From Variovorax sp. (GTDB taxonomy: Bacteria; Pseudomonadota; Gammaproteobacteria; Burkholderiales; Burkholderiaceae_C): DNA of 64,000 bases. The notes below the pieces were generated by a model. It was not told the origin of the DNA, made no database searches, and was given only the letters and a program-made list of their open reading frames with translations. Location of the stretch: assembly GCA_004210915.1 (NCBI GenBank), contig SEGS01000030.1, positions 1-64,000 on the forward strand, given 5' to 3'. Every line of letters begins with the position of its first letter. Position 1 is the first letter of the stretch. Below, one piece after another: positions 18,562-27,076 of this stretch. The translations under genes were made by a program, and so were the position numbers.

Positions 18562-19635
18562 TCACGGCGCCGGGGCCAAGACCGTCGAGGCCGGGTGGCG
18601 CGTGCCCGCAGCGCTGCCGCAGGCGTGGCAGAACTTGGAGAACGCGCTCTTGCGCGTATCGCAGGGCCCGCAATGGTCGAACAGGCCGATACCGCAGTGC
18701 GGGCAAAAATCGATGTCCGCGTTCTTCAGGTCGACCGGCCGCTCGCAGCCGGGGCAAACGCTCTTGCCGAGCCGCACCAAGGCCGTGTCGTAGCTCAGTT
18801 CTTCGCGCCGCAACTGGTCAGGTTGCGCTTCGGCGAGCTTCTGCCTGGCCAAGTAGGTATTGAGCGCGACGATCGCGTAGCGACCGATCAACACCGTGAC
18901 CACGATGCCCACGATGTAGCGCACATAGCCGCCGTAGCTTGGCAGGTAGGGCACCAGTTCCACGAAGAAGGCGAACAGCGCGAAGAAGATGAAGCCCCAG
19001 ACGAAGGGCCAGTAGGTGCTCTTGCGTTTCTTCACGAACAACCAGCCAGCGATGACCAGCAAGGGCAGCGTGAGCGCCAGCCGCAGACCGAACACGCGCA
19101 ACTCGACGCGCCGGTACTCGGCTCGCAGCTGGTCGTTCGCCGCCCGCTCGAGCACCGCGAGTTGCTCGCGTGCGCGCTCTCCCGCCTGCCGCGCGTCCAG
19201 CGCGATCTGCTGCTGCGTGCCGACGCGGCGCTGCGCCTTGTCCTCGTCGGCCTTGAAGGCGTCGAGCGCCTGGGTGCGCGTGATCAGTTCGCGGTCCTGG
19301 TCGGGCCGCTCGGTGGCGCGCCGCGTGGCGATCCAGTTGGCGAAGGTCTCGCGGGCGTTCTGGCTGGCCTGCTGGGCGGCGCCGAGTTGCAGCTCGGCCT
19401 GCTCGAGCTCGCTGCCGGCCTGGCGCTCGGTCGTCTCGGCGGCCTGGACCGTGGCGCGAAGCGGCTCGGCCGCTGATCGGTCGATGAAGTCGTCGAGCCC
19501 GCGCACTTGCTCGACCTGCGGCAAGTCGCCCACCACGGCACTGCCGAGCCCGATCAGGAAGCTCGCGAAGACGATCGCCACCAGCCACAGACCGCGACGA
19601 AACCATTTTTCGGAAAGACGCAAAGACTTGCTCAT
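18562..19635 (-). CDS. Coiled-coil membrane protein with double zinc ribbon
   Basis: A 357-residue protein. After an N-terminal membrane helix (about residues 15-36) comes a long Gln/Glu/Arg-rich coiled coil (about 55-175), then three hydrophobic helices (about 185-255), and a C-terminal double zinc ribbon with four CxxC knuckles (CPGC, CPHC, CGPC, CHAC). The topology puts the coiled coil and the ribbon on opposite sides or in separate compartments, depending on helix count. It precedes telA by 76 bases on the same strand. The zinc ribbon suggests a partner-binding or metal-sensing part; the family is not one I can name. Confidence 0.65.
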   Translation of the reverse strand: MSKSLRLSEKWFRRGLWLVAIVFASFLIGLGSAVVGDLPQVEQVRGLDDFIDRSAAEPLRATVQAAETTERQAGSELEQAELQLGAAQQASQNARETFANWIATRRATERPDQDRELITRTQALDAFKADEDKAQRRVGTQQQIALDARQAGERAREQLAVLERAANDQLRAEYRRVELRVFGLRLALTLPLLVIAGWLFVKKRKSTYWPFVWGFIFFALFAFFVELVPYLPSYGGYVRYIVGIVVTVLIGRYAIVALNTYLARQKLAEAQPDQLRREELSYDTALVRLGKSVCPGCERPVDLKNADIDFCPHCGIGLFDHCGPCDTRKSAFSKFCHACGSAAGTRHPASTVLAPAP

Positions 19636-19713
19636 GAAGTTTTCCCTCGATGCATTTTTTTGTCCGCGCCGCGGCGGCGCAGCCGCACTGCGGCTGGCGC
19701 GAGCGCTTGTTTT

Positions 19714-20595
19714 CTAGAGCTTGAAGCCCACCGGCCGCGCGGCCAGGCCGGCGCGCGGGAGCCAGGCGAACACCGAGTCGACCGTGACCGTCTCGATGCG
19801 GTCCGAGAAGCGTTTGTCGTTCGGATGGTCATCGAAGGCGATGTTGGCCGAGCCGACGCGCCCGCCCAGGCGGGTCAGCGGGCCGAGCCGGAGCGTTGTC
19901 GGCTCGTAGCCCTTGAACTGCAGCCACGCCTGGGCCTGCGCGCGGCCCTGCACGGTCGCCGGCTCCATGGCCGCGGCCAGGGTCTCGATGGCCCATTGGT
20001 TGGACTGTTGGTACTTCTGCCCCCAGACATAGCTCACGATGCTGTACGGCGCCCCATGCAAGCGCGTGACTTGTTCGGTCGGCGCTTCGAGCATCGCCAG
20101 CAGGCGCGCCTGCACGTCGGGCGTCGGCACGGCCCAGGCCGCTTCGTAGCGCCACAGGTCGTCGAGGAAGAACTCGCCGAGTCCCTGCCGATAGACCCCC
20201 GCCGTCGCCGTGCCGCACTGGTTGAGCTTGTGCACGACGCGCCACGACCCGGCCTCGGTCTTGTAGGCGAGGCCCAGATGCGAGTAGCGCAGGTCGTATT
20301 TCGACAGATCCTGCCCGGCACGCGCCAGCACCACCACCCGCGCGCCGCTGGCGTCGAGCCCCTGCGCGGTGCGCTCGGCCAGTTGCATGCCCTTGATGAT
20401 CACCGCCGGTGACGGCTTGGCCGCTTCACAGGAACGGCCGGCATGCGCGTCCGCCGGAAACACGAACAGCCCCAAGAGGACGACGATCGCGGCCAGCGTG
20501 GCCGTGCGCAGGGCCGCGCGCAGCAGGCGGCGCCGGCGCGGCACGCCCGCGTCGCGCGGGTCGTCGTAGGCGCCGAAATTGGTTTCGCGGGTCAC
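19714..20595 (-). CDS. DUF2145 domain protein
   Basis: I read this as a 293-residue exported protein from the GTG at 20595 (VTRETNFGAYDDP). An N-terminal hydrophobic helix (LRTATLAAIVVLLGLFVFPADAHA) ends in a signal-peptidase-like AHA. The mature part includes LRYSHLGLAYKTEAGSWRVV and GAPYSIVSYVWGQKYQQSNQ, typical of DUF2145. The GTG start overlaps the stop of the upstream gene (ATGTGA), so translation is coupled. The track's 430-residue version begins inside the upstream gene. The function is unknown; a conserved His/Cys/Asn set hints at a papain-like or NlpC-like fold, but this is speculative. Confidence 0.75.
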   Translation of the reverse strand: MTRETNFGAYDDPRDAGVPRRRRLLRAALRTATLAAIVVLLGLFVFPADAHAGRSCEAAKPSPAVIIKGMQLAERTAQGLDASGARVVVLARAGQDLSKYDLRYSHLGLAYKTEAGSWRVVHKLNQCGTATAGVYRQGLGEFFLDDLWRYEAAWAVPTPDVQARLLAMLEAPTEQVTRLHGAPYSIVSYVWGQKYQQSNQWAIETLAAAMEPATVQGRAQAQAWLQFKGYEPTTLRLGPLTRLGGRVGSANIAFDDHPNDKRFSDRIETVTVDSVFAWLPRAGLAARPVGFKL

Positions 20596-21080
20596 ATCAG
20601 CCTTTCGTTGTGCAGCAGGGTGCGGCCCAGCGCGTTCGGTACGAACGCGAGCACCTCGCCCGCCGCCGACAGGACCACCCCGCTGCCGATCACGCTGACT
20701 GTCACGGCGGACCCGATGCCGATCGATGCGCCTTGCGCCACGCCACCGGCGAGCTTGACGCTGGCGCGGGCGCCGTCGCTCGCGCGCTCCAGCAGGTAGG
20801 TCACGCCGTCCACTGAGGCCTCGACCGCCACCACCGTCAGCACCGCGCCGCCGACAGACAGCGCGACCGGCACGGCGACCACCGCGCCCGATGCGGCGCC
20901 GGCCACCGACACCGCGCCCACCGCCGAGGCCACCGGCAGCAGCGACAACGCGACCGAGGCATCGCTCTGGGCGTGCGCCTGCAGCGGGAGCATCGCGCCG
21001 CCCCACGCCGCGCAGGCGGCGATCGCCACCGCGACGGAGGACCGCTTCATCAAGGTGCGCAAGGGGAAAAGAGTGGGCAT
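20592..21080 (-). CDS. Secreted Ala/Val/Gly-rich protein, unknown function
   Basis: A 162-residue product from the ATG at 21080, with a signal peptide ending LPLQAHAQ. The mature region is dominated by small residues (VASAVGAVSVAGAASGAVVA and similar) and looks like several hydrophobic stretches that could lie in the membrane. An internal ATG at 21050 (MKRSSVAVAI) is an equally good start. It is followed, with overlapping stop and start codons, by the DUF2145 gene. I recognise no family. The pair probably forms an envelope complex associated with the TelA locus. Confidence 0.6.
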   Translation of the reverse strand: MPTLFPLRTLMKRSSVAVAIAACAAWGGAMLPLQAHAQSDASVALSLLPVASAVGAVSVAGAASGAVVAVPVALSVGGAVLTVVAVEASVDGVTYLLERASDGARASVKLAGGVAQGASIGIGSAVTVSVIGSGVVLSAAGEVLAFVPNALGRTLLHNERLM

Positions 21081-21183
21081 GAGGGTCTCAAGGCAAGTGA
21101 AAGAGGAACGAATGATCGGTTCCCGTTTCAGAATCAGCCCCGAATTCATGCACCGGTTTCGCCGTGAGGCGCCTGAAGTACCC

Positions 21184-21825
21184 CTAATCGATACTTGGCG
21201 AGAGACGGCGCCGCAGCAAATCTTCGCGGGTGAAAGGACGCTCGATGCCGGCGAGCCGGACCGCGATGATTTCGAGGGCGCCTTGGGTGGGCGCCGGTGC
21301 GCCGGGCTTGAGCAGCAACAGCGGTGTCGCCAGGCTGGCCACACCCATCAGCCAATGCAGCCGCGGGTGCGGCCGGCTGTGCTGCCACCACAGGAAGCAC
21401 GCGCTCACGGCCATGCCCAGCGCCAGGCCCGCCACGACTTCGGATTTGGAGTGCGCGAGGATGGCCAGGCGCGAGTAGCCGATCAGCGCGGCAAAGACCC
21501 AGCCGACCGTCGCGGCCGCCACGCGCACCCGGTGGCCGCCGCGCGACGCCGCCAGCCACAACGCGACGGGCCAGATGCTGGCCGCGAACGCAGTGTGCCC
21601 GCTGAAGCCGGTGAAATTGAGGGTTGCGCTGCCGATGCCCCAGCCCATGAAAGCCAGCTTGGAGACCAGCACAGCGAGGGCGCCGAGCCCGAACAGCAGC
21701 ACCCAGACCAGCGCCACCGGGCGCGTGGCGCGCCCGATGGCCAGCCAGGCGGCGATCCACAGCGCAGCCGGCATCAGCAGGCCGCTGTCACCGAACCAGG
21801 TGAGCCCGTACCAGAACCCCGTCAT
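21184..21825 (-). CDS. PAP2 superfamily phosphatase
   Basis: A 213-residue membrane protein with about five to six helices. The PAP2 phosphatase signature is present as KLAFMGWG, then FSGHTAFAAS (catalytic His), then SRLAILAHSKSEVVAG, corresponding to the three conserved motifs, with slight deviation from the strict KxxxxxxRP form. The family removes phosphate from phosphatidate, undecaprenyl diphosphate or related lipids at the periplasmic face. The start codon overlaps the stop of the MFS-acyltransferase gene (ATGA), so the two are translationally coupled. Confidence 0.85.
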   Translation of the reverse strand: MTGFWYGLTWFGDSGLLMPAALWIAAWLAIGRATRPVALVWVLLFGLGALAVLVSKLAFMGWGIGSATLNFTGFSGHTAFAASIWPVALWLAASRGGHRVRVAAATVGWVFAALIGYSRLAILAHSKSEVVAGLALGMAVSACFLWWQHSRPHPRLHWLMGVASLATPLLLLKPGAPAPTQGALEIIAVRLAGIERPFTREDLLRRRLSPSID

Positions 21826-23768
21826 TCAGCGGCCAGCAACCCACCTACCCGCTGCTGCAGGAGTTCCGGCTGAACGTCTGTCGGCAACAGCGCGCTGCCG
21901 ACGTTGAGCCCGACGCGGCTGAAGAAGCCGCGGCGGAACGGTCGCACCATGGCGACGTTGCGGCCCTCGCGCTCTTCGACGCGGCTGAAGTAAGAGCCCC
22001 AGAGATTGGTCAACGCCATCGGGATCACGGGCGGCGCGATGCCTTCTGCACGCGCGGCTTCGAGGATCTTCATCACACCGCCCTTGAAGGGTTGCAGCGC
22101 GCCGTCGCGCGTGATCGCGCCCTCGGGGAAGATCGCGAGCAGATCGCCCTCGCGCAGCACCTTCACGGCCTCGGCGAATGCGCGCTCGTATGCGGCCGGG
22201 TCTTCCTTCTGCGGCGCGATCGGGATCGCCTTGGCGAGCTTGAAGAGCCAGCCGAGCACCGGCACCCTGAAGATGCGGTGGTCCATGATGAAGCGGATCG
22301 GGCGCGGGCTCGCGGCCATCAGCAGCACCGCGTCGATGAAGCTCACGTGGTTGCACACCAGCACCGCGGCGCCCTCGGTCGGGATGTGCTGCTCGCCCTG
22401 CACGCGGAAGCGGTAGACAAAGTGCGACAGCACCCACGAGACGAAGCGCAGCAGGTACTCCGGCACCAGCATGAAGATGTAGAACGCCACCACCGCATTG
22501 GCGATCCCGGTGAACAGGAAGATCTGAGGAATCGTGAAGCCCGCACCCAGCAACGCACCGGCGATGACCGAACTGGCGATCATGAACAGCGCGTTGAGGA
22601 TGTTGTTGGCCGCGATGATGCGGGCCCGGTGTGTCGGTTGGCTGCGCAGTTGGATCAGCGCATACATGGGCACGCTGTAGAGGCCGGCGAACAGCGACAG
22701 CAGGCCGAGATCGGCCATCACGCGCCAGTGCGCCGCTTGCCGCACGAACTCGCCCAGACCCATCACCGCCGCCGGCGGCAAGGCGCGCGAAGCGAAATAC
22801 AGGTCGATCGCGAACACGCTCATGCCGATGGCACCGAGCGGCACGAGGCCGATCTCGACCTGCCGCCGTGACAGCGTCTCGCACAGGAGCGAACCGATGC
22901 CGATGCCCACGGAGAACACCACGAGCAGCAGCGAGGCCACCTGCTCGTTGCCGTGCAGCACTTCCTTCGCGAAGCTCGGAAACTGGCTCAGGAACACGGC
23001 GCCGAAGAACCACATCCACGAGATGCCCAGCAGCGAGCGGAACACCACGATATTGCCGTGCGCGAGCTTCAGGTTGCGCCAGGTTTCGCTGAACGGGTTC
23101 CAGTTGATCGCGAGATCCGGATCGGTCGCCGGCGCCGGCGGAATACCCTGCGCCACACCGCGGCCGATCAGCGCCAGCAGCAGGCAGGCGACCGCGACCG
23201 CCGTGTGGCCGACCGCGGGCATCGCCACCAGCAGTCCTCCGGCAACCTGGCCGAGCAGGATCGCGACGAAGGTGCCCATTTCCACCATGCCGTTGCCGCC
23301 CGTGAGTTCGCGCGCATCCAGCACCTGCGGCAGGTACGCGAACTTGACCGGGCCGAACAGCGTGGAGTGCAGGCCCATCAGGAACACGCAGGCCAGCAGC
23401 AGCACCGCGTCGGCGCGGAAGAAGCCCCAAGCGGCGACCACCATGATCGCGATCTCGAGATTCTTGACGAAGCGGATCATCTTCGTCTTGTCGTACTTGT
23501 CGGTGAGCTGGCCGGCGGTGGCCGAAAACAGCAGGAAGGGCAGGATGAACAGCGCACCGATCACCAGCCCCGCCATCGCCGGCGGCATCCAGCTCAACTG
23601 GAGCTGGTAGGTGACCATCACGGTGAACGCAAACTTGAACAGGTTGTCGTTCGCCGCGCCCGCGAACTGGGTCCAGAAAAAAGGCGCGAACCGCCGCTGA
23701 CCGAGCAAGGCGAACTGGTTAGCGTGCGCGTTGGTATCGGCGGGAGAAACGGCGGCGGGTGTGGTCAT
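21822..23768 (-). CDS. MFS transporter fused to a PlsC-type acyltransferase
   Basis: A 648-residue fusion. Residues about 20-420 are an LplT-like major facilitator transporter (QFAGAANDNLFKFAF, DKYDKTKMIRFVKNLEI). Residues about 440-640 are a lysophospholipid acyltransferase with the catalytic NHVSFID (HX4D) and the FPEG motif. The architecture resembles the LplT-Aas system that imports and reacylates lysophospholipids, but the AMP-forming acyl-ACP synthetase domain of Aas is absent. It is coupled to the PAP2 gene and preceded by a CREST hydrolase gene, which together suggest membrane lipid turnover. Confidence 0.92.
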   Translation of the reverse strand: MTTPAAVSPADTNAHANQFALLGQRRFAPFFWTQFAGAANDNLFKFAFTVMVTYQLQLSWMPPAMAGLVIGALFILPFLLFSATAGQLTDKYDKTKMIRFVKNLEIAIMVVAAWGFFRADAVLLLACVFLMGLHSTLFGPVKFAYLPQVLDARELTGGNGMVEMGTFVAILLGQVAGGLLVAMPAVGHTAVAVACLLLALIGRGVAQGIPPAPATDPDLAINWNPFSETWRNLKLAHGNIVVFRSLLGISWMWFFGAVFLSQFPSFAKEVLHGNEQVASLLLVVFSVGIGIGSLLCETLSRRQVEIGLVPLGAIGMSVFAIDLYFASRALPPAAVMGLGEFVRQAAHWRVMADLGLLSLFAGLYSVPMYALIQLRSQPTHRARIIAANNILNALFMIASSVIAGALLGAGFTIPQIFLFTGIANAVVAFYIFMLVPEYLLRFVSWVLSHFVYRFRVQGEQHIPTEGAAVLVCNHVSFIDAVLLMAASPRPIRFIMDHRIFRVPVLGWLFKLAKAIPIAPQKEDPAAYERAFAEAVKVLREGDLLAIFPEGAITRDGALQPFKGGVMKILEAARAEGIAPPVIPMALTNLWGSYFSRVEEREGRNVAMVRPFRRGFFSRVGLNVGSALLPTDVQPELLQQRVGGLLAAE

Positions 23769-23789
23769 GGAATGTCCCTGTGGGGCGCT

Positions 23790-24620
23790 TCAGGCCGCGA
23801 CGGCAGCGGCGCCCGGATTGTGCCGCAGCGTCTTGCGGCCGAGCGATTGCATCGCGTGCAACACCGGGAGCGCGGCAAGCGCTGCGACCATGTGCTTGAG
23901 GCTGTGGCCGGACACGATGTGCTGCGTGGCCTCGTAGATCGCGTGGTCGCCCAATTCAAAACCCTTGGCCAGCGCGTAGAAGAAGATCACCCAGCCCAGC
24001 CGCAGACCGATGGCGCCCGGCATCGGGCGGGCGATCGCCAGCGTCAGCACCAGCGCCATGCCGCCGAATTGCACCAGCGCCCAGGGCAGCACGTTGCCCG
24101 TCTCGTGCCACACCGCGACGGCGAGGAGCCCACTGCCCAGCGCGAACCAGGCAGCCGCCCAACCGGCGCGCTGGCTCACCTTTTCGCAGACGGCGAAGCC
24201 GATGAGGCCGGCGAAGGCCACCGCCATGCCGGCGCGGTCGGCGGCCAGGCGCAGCGTGTCGTCGGGCTGCAGGTGATAAAAGGTCGAGCCTACCGAGGTG
24301 GCGATCAGACCGGCGAAGAAGAGCCATGCGCAGTCAAGCGCGTTCACTGGCGCCTCTCCGCCCGCCGACTCCGTGACATGCGACCGGTCCAGCCAGTGCA
24401 GCTGGCGCAAACCCCACACGCCCAGCACAAGGAAGGGCAGGTTGCTGAGCACGTCGAGCGCGTTCGGCAGGCCATGCCAGGCCCGACCATCGGCGAACAC
24501 GCTGGCCGGCAACGCGTCTGACGGCAAGGCCGGCCCGAACAAGCCGACCGCTGCAAGTAAAAGGAAGACGAAGAACAGGCCGCGCTCGCGGCGGGTGAGA
24601 TGAAGGTTGAGGGTGGGCAT
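23790..24620 (-). CDS. CREST/ceramidase-like membrane hydrolase
   Basis: A 276-residue protein with about seven hydrophobic helices. CREST-superfamily residues are seen in TSVGSTFYHLQPDDTLRLAA (Ser and His), the following DRAGM, and the late SGHSLKHMVAALAALP (paired His). The superfamily includes alkaline ceramidases and related membrane amidases or lipases. ATG 24620 gives MPTLNLHLTRRERG; the track's longer version starts in unlikely sequence. It lies 21 bases upstream of the MFS-acyltransferase gene, so lysolipid or amide-lipid substrates are likely but unproven. Confidence 0.75.
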   Translation of the reverse strand: MPTLNLHLTRRERGLFFVFLLLAAVGLFGPALPSDALPASVFADGRAWHGLPNALDVLSNLPFLVLGVWGLRQLHWLDRSHVTESAGGEAPVNALDCAWLFFAGLIATSVGSTFYHLQPDDTLRLAADRAGMAVAFAGLIGFAVCEKVSQRAGWAAAWFALGSGLLAVAVWHETGNVLPWALVQFGGMALVLTLAIARPMPGAIGLRLGWVIFFYALAKGFELGDHAIYEATQHIVSGHSLKHMVAALAALPVLHAMQSLGRKTLRHNPGAAAVAA

Positions 24621-24743
24621 GGCGGACTCCAATGGCGGGTGTGCGCCGCAATTTAGGTTGTCAACCGCCCAACAGGCATCGAGAATCGATACGGCGCATT
24701 TATTCACACCTGCCAGTACCATCTTTCAATACCCAAACCGCCC

Positions 24744-25475
24744 ATGAGCACCACCGTCGACCTTGTCCTCGCCCTCAAGACCGAACTCAAAAATGCCCGC
24801 ATGACCTACGCCGACCTGGCGCGGTCGCTCGGCATGGCGGAGTCCAGCGTCAAGCGGATGCTGGCCAAGGGCGACATGCCGCTGTCGCGCGTCGACGCGA
24901 TCTGCCGCGCTCTGAAGATCGATTTCGCCGAGCTGGCGCGGCGCGTGGCCGATGCCCAGCCGTTGCTGAAAGAGCTCACCCACGAGCAGGAAAAAGCCGT
25001 CGTCCAGGATGTGAAGCTGACGCTGGTGGCGATCAACGTGCTCAGCCAGTGGACGCTGGAGCAGATCATCGGCGCCTACCGGATCACCGAGGCCGAGTGC
25101 ATCCGCTGCTTCGCGCAGCTCGACCGCATCGGCATCATCGAGCTGCGGCCAATGAACCGCTACCGCCTGAAGCTGGCCAAGACCTTCCGCTGGCGGCCGC
25201 ACGGGCCGTTCATGGAGTTCTTTCGCGACAACGTGGTGCTCGACTACTACCGTGGCGGCTTCGACGGTCCCTCCGAAACGCTGGTGCTGGTGCACGGCAC
25301 CATCAGCCGCGCCTTGGCGCCATCGTTCCGGGAGCGCCTGCAGCGCGTGGCGCAGGACTTCGCGCAGCAGCATCAGACCGACCAGAAAGTGGCGGCCAAG
25401 GACGTGGAGGGCTACACCCTGGTGCTGGGCATGCGAAATTGGGAATTCGAGGGCTTCACGCGCCTGCGCCGCTGA
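24744..25475 (+). CDS. XRE-family helix-turn-helix regulator
   Basis: A 243-residue protein. Residues 8-65 form a Cro/CI-type HTH (TYADLARSLGMAESSVKRML). The remainder is a helical and mixed domain with no metal or cupin motifs that I recognise; it includes QWTLEQIIGAYRITEAECIR and VHGTISRALAPSFRERLQRV. It is divergent from the CREST hydrolase gene across 123 bases and may control the lipid genes. It ends 36 bases before the first glycine riboswitch, so control of the dadA copies is a less likely alternative. Confidence 0.75.
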   Translation: MSTTVDLVLALKTELKNARMTYADLARSLGMAESSVKRMLAKGDMPLSRVDAICRALKIDFAELARRVADAQPLLKELTHEQEKAVVQDVKLTLVAINVLSQWTLEQIIGAYRITEAECIRCFAQLDRIGIIELRPMNRYRLKLAKTFRWRPHGPFMEFFRDNVVLDYYRGGFDGPSETLVLVHGTISRALAPSFRERLQRVAQDFAQQHQTDQKVAAKDVEGYTLVLGMRNWEFEGFTRLRR

Positions 25476-25477
25476 GC

Positions 25478-25505
25478 TTGCCACAATTGTTAACTGGGTT
25501 AAACT
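25478..25505 (+). promoter_or_regulatory. Candidate promoter of the first riboswitch module
   Basis: TTGCCA at 25478-25483 and TAAACT at 25500-25505, spaced by 16 bases, resemble -35 and -10 boxes. They would place the transcript start near 25512, just at the beginning of the riboswitch. This is a reading by eye only. Confidence 0.4.
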
Positions 25506-25511
25506 TGCGGT

Positions 25512-25712
25512 CGCAGGAAAGCGGGCAACGGCGCCCCACCCCCAGTGCAAACTCCCATGAACACTGACGGTGAGCCCCTCGCGGCTCCGTAACTGCATCT
25601 CACTGAAAACGCCGTCTGGAGAGCCGCCACGCCTGTGGCGCACCGAAGGAGCAAGCCCGCTGCAAGCGCAGCGGGTGAATCTCTCAGGTACCAAGGACAG
25701 AGGGAGCGGCAT
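25512..25712 (+). ncRNA. Glycine riboswitch (tandem), copy 1, first aptamer degenerate
   Basis: The second aptamer (about 25608-25712) has all the familiar glycine-riboswitch blocks: tctggagagccg, caccgaaggagcaa, gaatctctcaggtacc and aaggacagagggag. The first aptamer (about 25512-25605) keeps the tail gcaaactcccatgaac, but its core CCGAAGG is replaced by a C-rich ccccag and its opening GGAGAG reads ggaaag. The element ends 78 bases before the ATG of the first DadA-like gene. I expect glycine-dependent control, but cooperative binding may be lost. Confidence 0.9.
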
Positions 25713-25790
25713 CCCGCGAACCAGCCACCGAACGCAGCCCATCCGGCGTGTCCGCGCGCGCGGCTCGCGCGATCCCACAAGGATCTGGAA

Positions 25791-27020
25791 ATGCGCGTAC
25801 TCGTACTCGGCGCCGGCTTGCTCGGCGTCACATCGGCTTATTACTTGCAACAGCTCGGCCATGAAGTGACGGTGGTCGACCGCCATGCCACGCCGGCCGC
25901 CAAGGCGCGTGGCCGCGTCGCGCCGTCCAGCTTTGTGCCCCCGAGCCGGGCGGCATCTCCTGCCCCGGCCGGTCCCGGCGTGATGTTGGTGCGTCGTTTG
26001 CGCGCGCTGGTCGTGGCGCTGCGTGCGAAGTGGCCCCGGGCCGCGCGCCCCGACCCGCTCGAGAACATGGTGCGCCTGGGCGCCTACAGCCGCGAAACCG
26101 TGCGCGCGTTGCGCGATGAGGCCGGTGTGCCGCAAGCCCAGCGCAGCGCCGGCCTGCTGAACTTCTACATGGACCGCAACGCGTTCGAGGCCGCAACCGC
26201 ACGCGCGCCGCGCCTGCATGCGCTCGGTTGCGAAGCCCAATGCCTGTCGGCCGAAGACACGGTGCAGACCGAGCCGGCATTGACGGCCATGCGGGAACAG
26301 CTGGCGGGCGCCTTCTTCGCCGCCGAAGACCCGTCGCGCGACCCCGCGGCGTTTGCGGCGAGCATGGTCTTCCTGTGCCGCGCCGCAGGCGTTCGCTTCC
26401 TGACGAACCACACGGTCGTCGCGCTGCACGAGGGCACGGGCAGCCTGAACCAGGTCGAGCTCACCGATGGCGACGGACAAACCGTCTTCCTGCGGGCGCA
26501 TGCCTACCTGCTGGCGCTGGGAACGGCCAGCGTGTCGCACGCTGATGCCCTGGGCATCGACATGCCGCTGAACTTCGTGCGCGAGTACACGGCCATCATT
26601 CCGGTCAAGGACGTTACGCGAGCGCCACGCCACTCGCTGCACGACCAGAGCGGCAAGCTGCGCATCAAGCGCATCGAGACGCCCGAAGGCGATGCGCTGC
26701 GCGTCTCGGCGCTGGTGCGCGCCGTCGATGACAACGAAACCTTCGAGCCCGATTCGGACCGCTTCGACGCGATCAAGCGACGCGTCAACCTCCTGCTGCC
26801 CGGTGCCACCGACATTCCGAACGCCCGCCTGCACACCGCCGTGCACGCGGTGAGTGCCGATGGCCTGCCGCTGATCGGCAAGACGCGGCTGCGCAATCTG
26901 TTCCTCAACACCGCACCGGGCGCGCCGGGTTGGGTCAACGCCTGTGGCGCGGGCAAATCGATCGCACGCATCGTCAGCGGCTTGCGGCCGGAACTGGCCT
27001 TCTCTTTCACGGGCATGTAG
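25791..27020 (+). CDS. Diverged DadA-like FAD oxidoreductase, copy 1
   Basis: A 409-residue relative of the next gene. It starts MRVLVLGAGLLGVTSAYYLQ, almost identical to copy 2, so the FAD-binding fold is intact. Where copy 2 has ETSFANGGQISVSHAEPWAN, copy 1 has an unrelated Arg/Ala/Pro-rich stretch and is about 24 residues shorter overall. The later substrate segment LRIAGTAELNGYD of copy 2 is replaced by LRVSALVRAVDDN. The C-terminus (GLPLIGKTRLRNLFLNT, GKSIARIVSGL) is kept. The frame is open throughout, so it could be an enzyme with another substrate or an early pseudogene. The track's start at 25635 lies inside the riboswitch. Confidence 0.7.
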   Translation: MRVLVLGAGLLGVTSAYYLQQLGHEVTVVDRHATPAAKARGRVAPSSFVPPSRAASPAPAGPGVMLVRRLRALVVALRAKWPRAARPDPLENMVRLGAYSRETVRALRDEAGVPQAQRSAGLLNFYMDRNAFEAATARAPRLHALGCEAQCLSAEDTVQTEPALTAMREQLAGAFFAAEDPSRDPAAFAASMVFLCRAAGVRFLTNHTVVALHEGTGSLNQVELTDGDGQTVFLRAHAYLLALGTASVSHADALGIDMPLNFVREYTAIIPVKDVTRAPRHSLHDQSGKLRIKRIETPEGDALRVSALVRAVDDNETFEPDSDRFDAIKRRVNLLLPGATDIPNARLHTAVHAVSADGLPLIGKTRLRNLFLNTAPGAPGWVNACGAGKSIARIVSGLRPELAFSFTGM

Positions 27021-27063
27021 CACGCAGGCGTCAGTTGCGCTGGCCGGCGGCGCGCTGGCCCCC

Positions 27064-27069
27064 TAGAAT
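27064..27069 (+). promoter_or_regulatory. Candidate -10 box of the second riboswitch module
   Basis: TAGAAT matches the sigma70 -10 consensus at five of six positions and lies 8 bases before the first aptamer begins, as expected for a riboswitch leader. No good -35 box is visible at 16-18 bases upstream. Confidence 0.35.
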
Positions 27070-27076
27070 CGCCCCC

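Noticed and set aside
22953-24521. 522-residue plus-strand ORF over the lipid genes
   Set aside because: Antisense shadow of the MFS-acyltransferase and CREST genes, with the typical His/Arg/Gln-rich composition of GC-rich antisense frames.
24744-25475. XRE gene as phage repressor or sign of a mobile element
   Set aside because: No integrase, phage gene or direct repeat nearby, and the neighbours are ordinary chromosomal genes.
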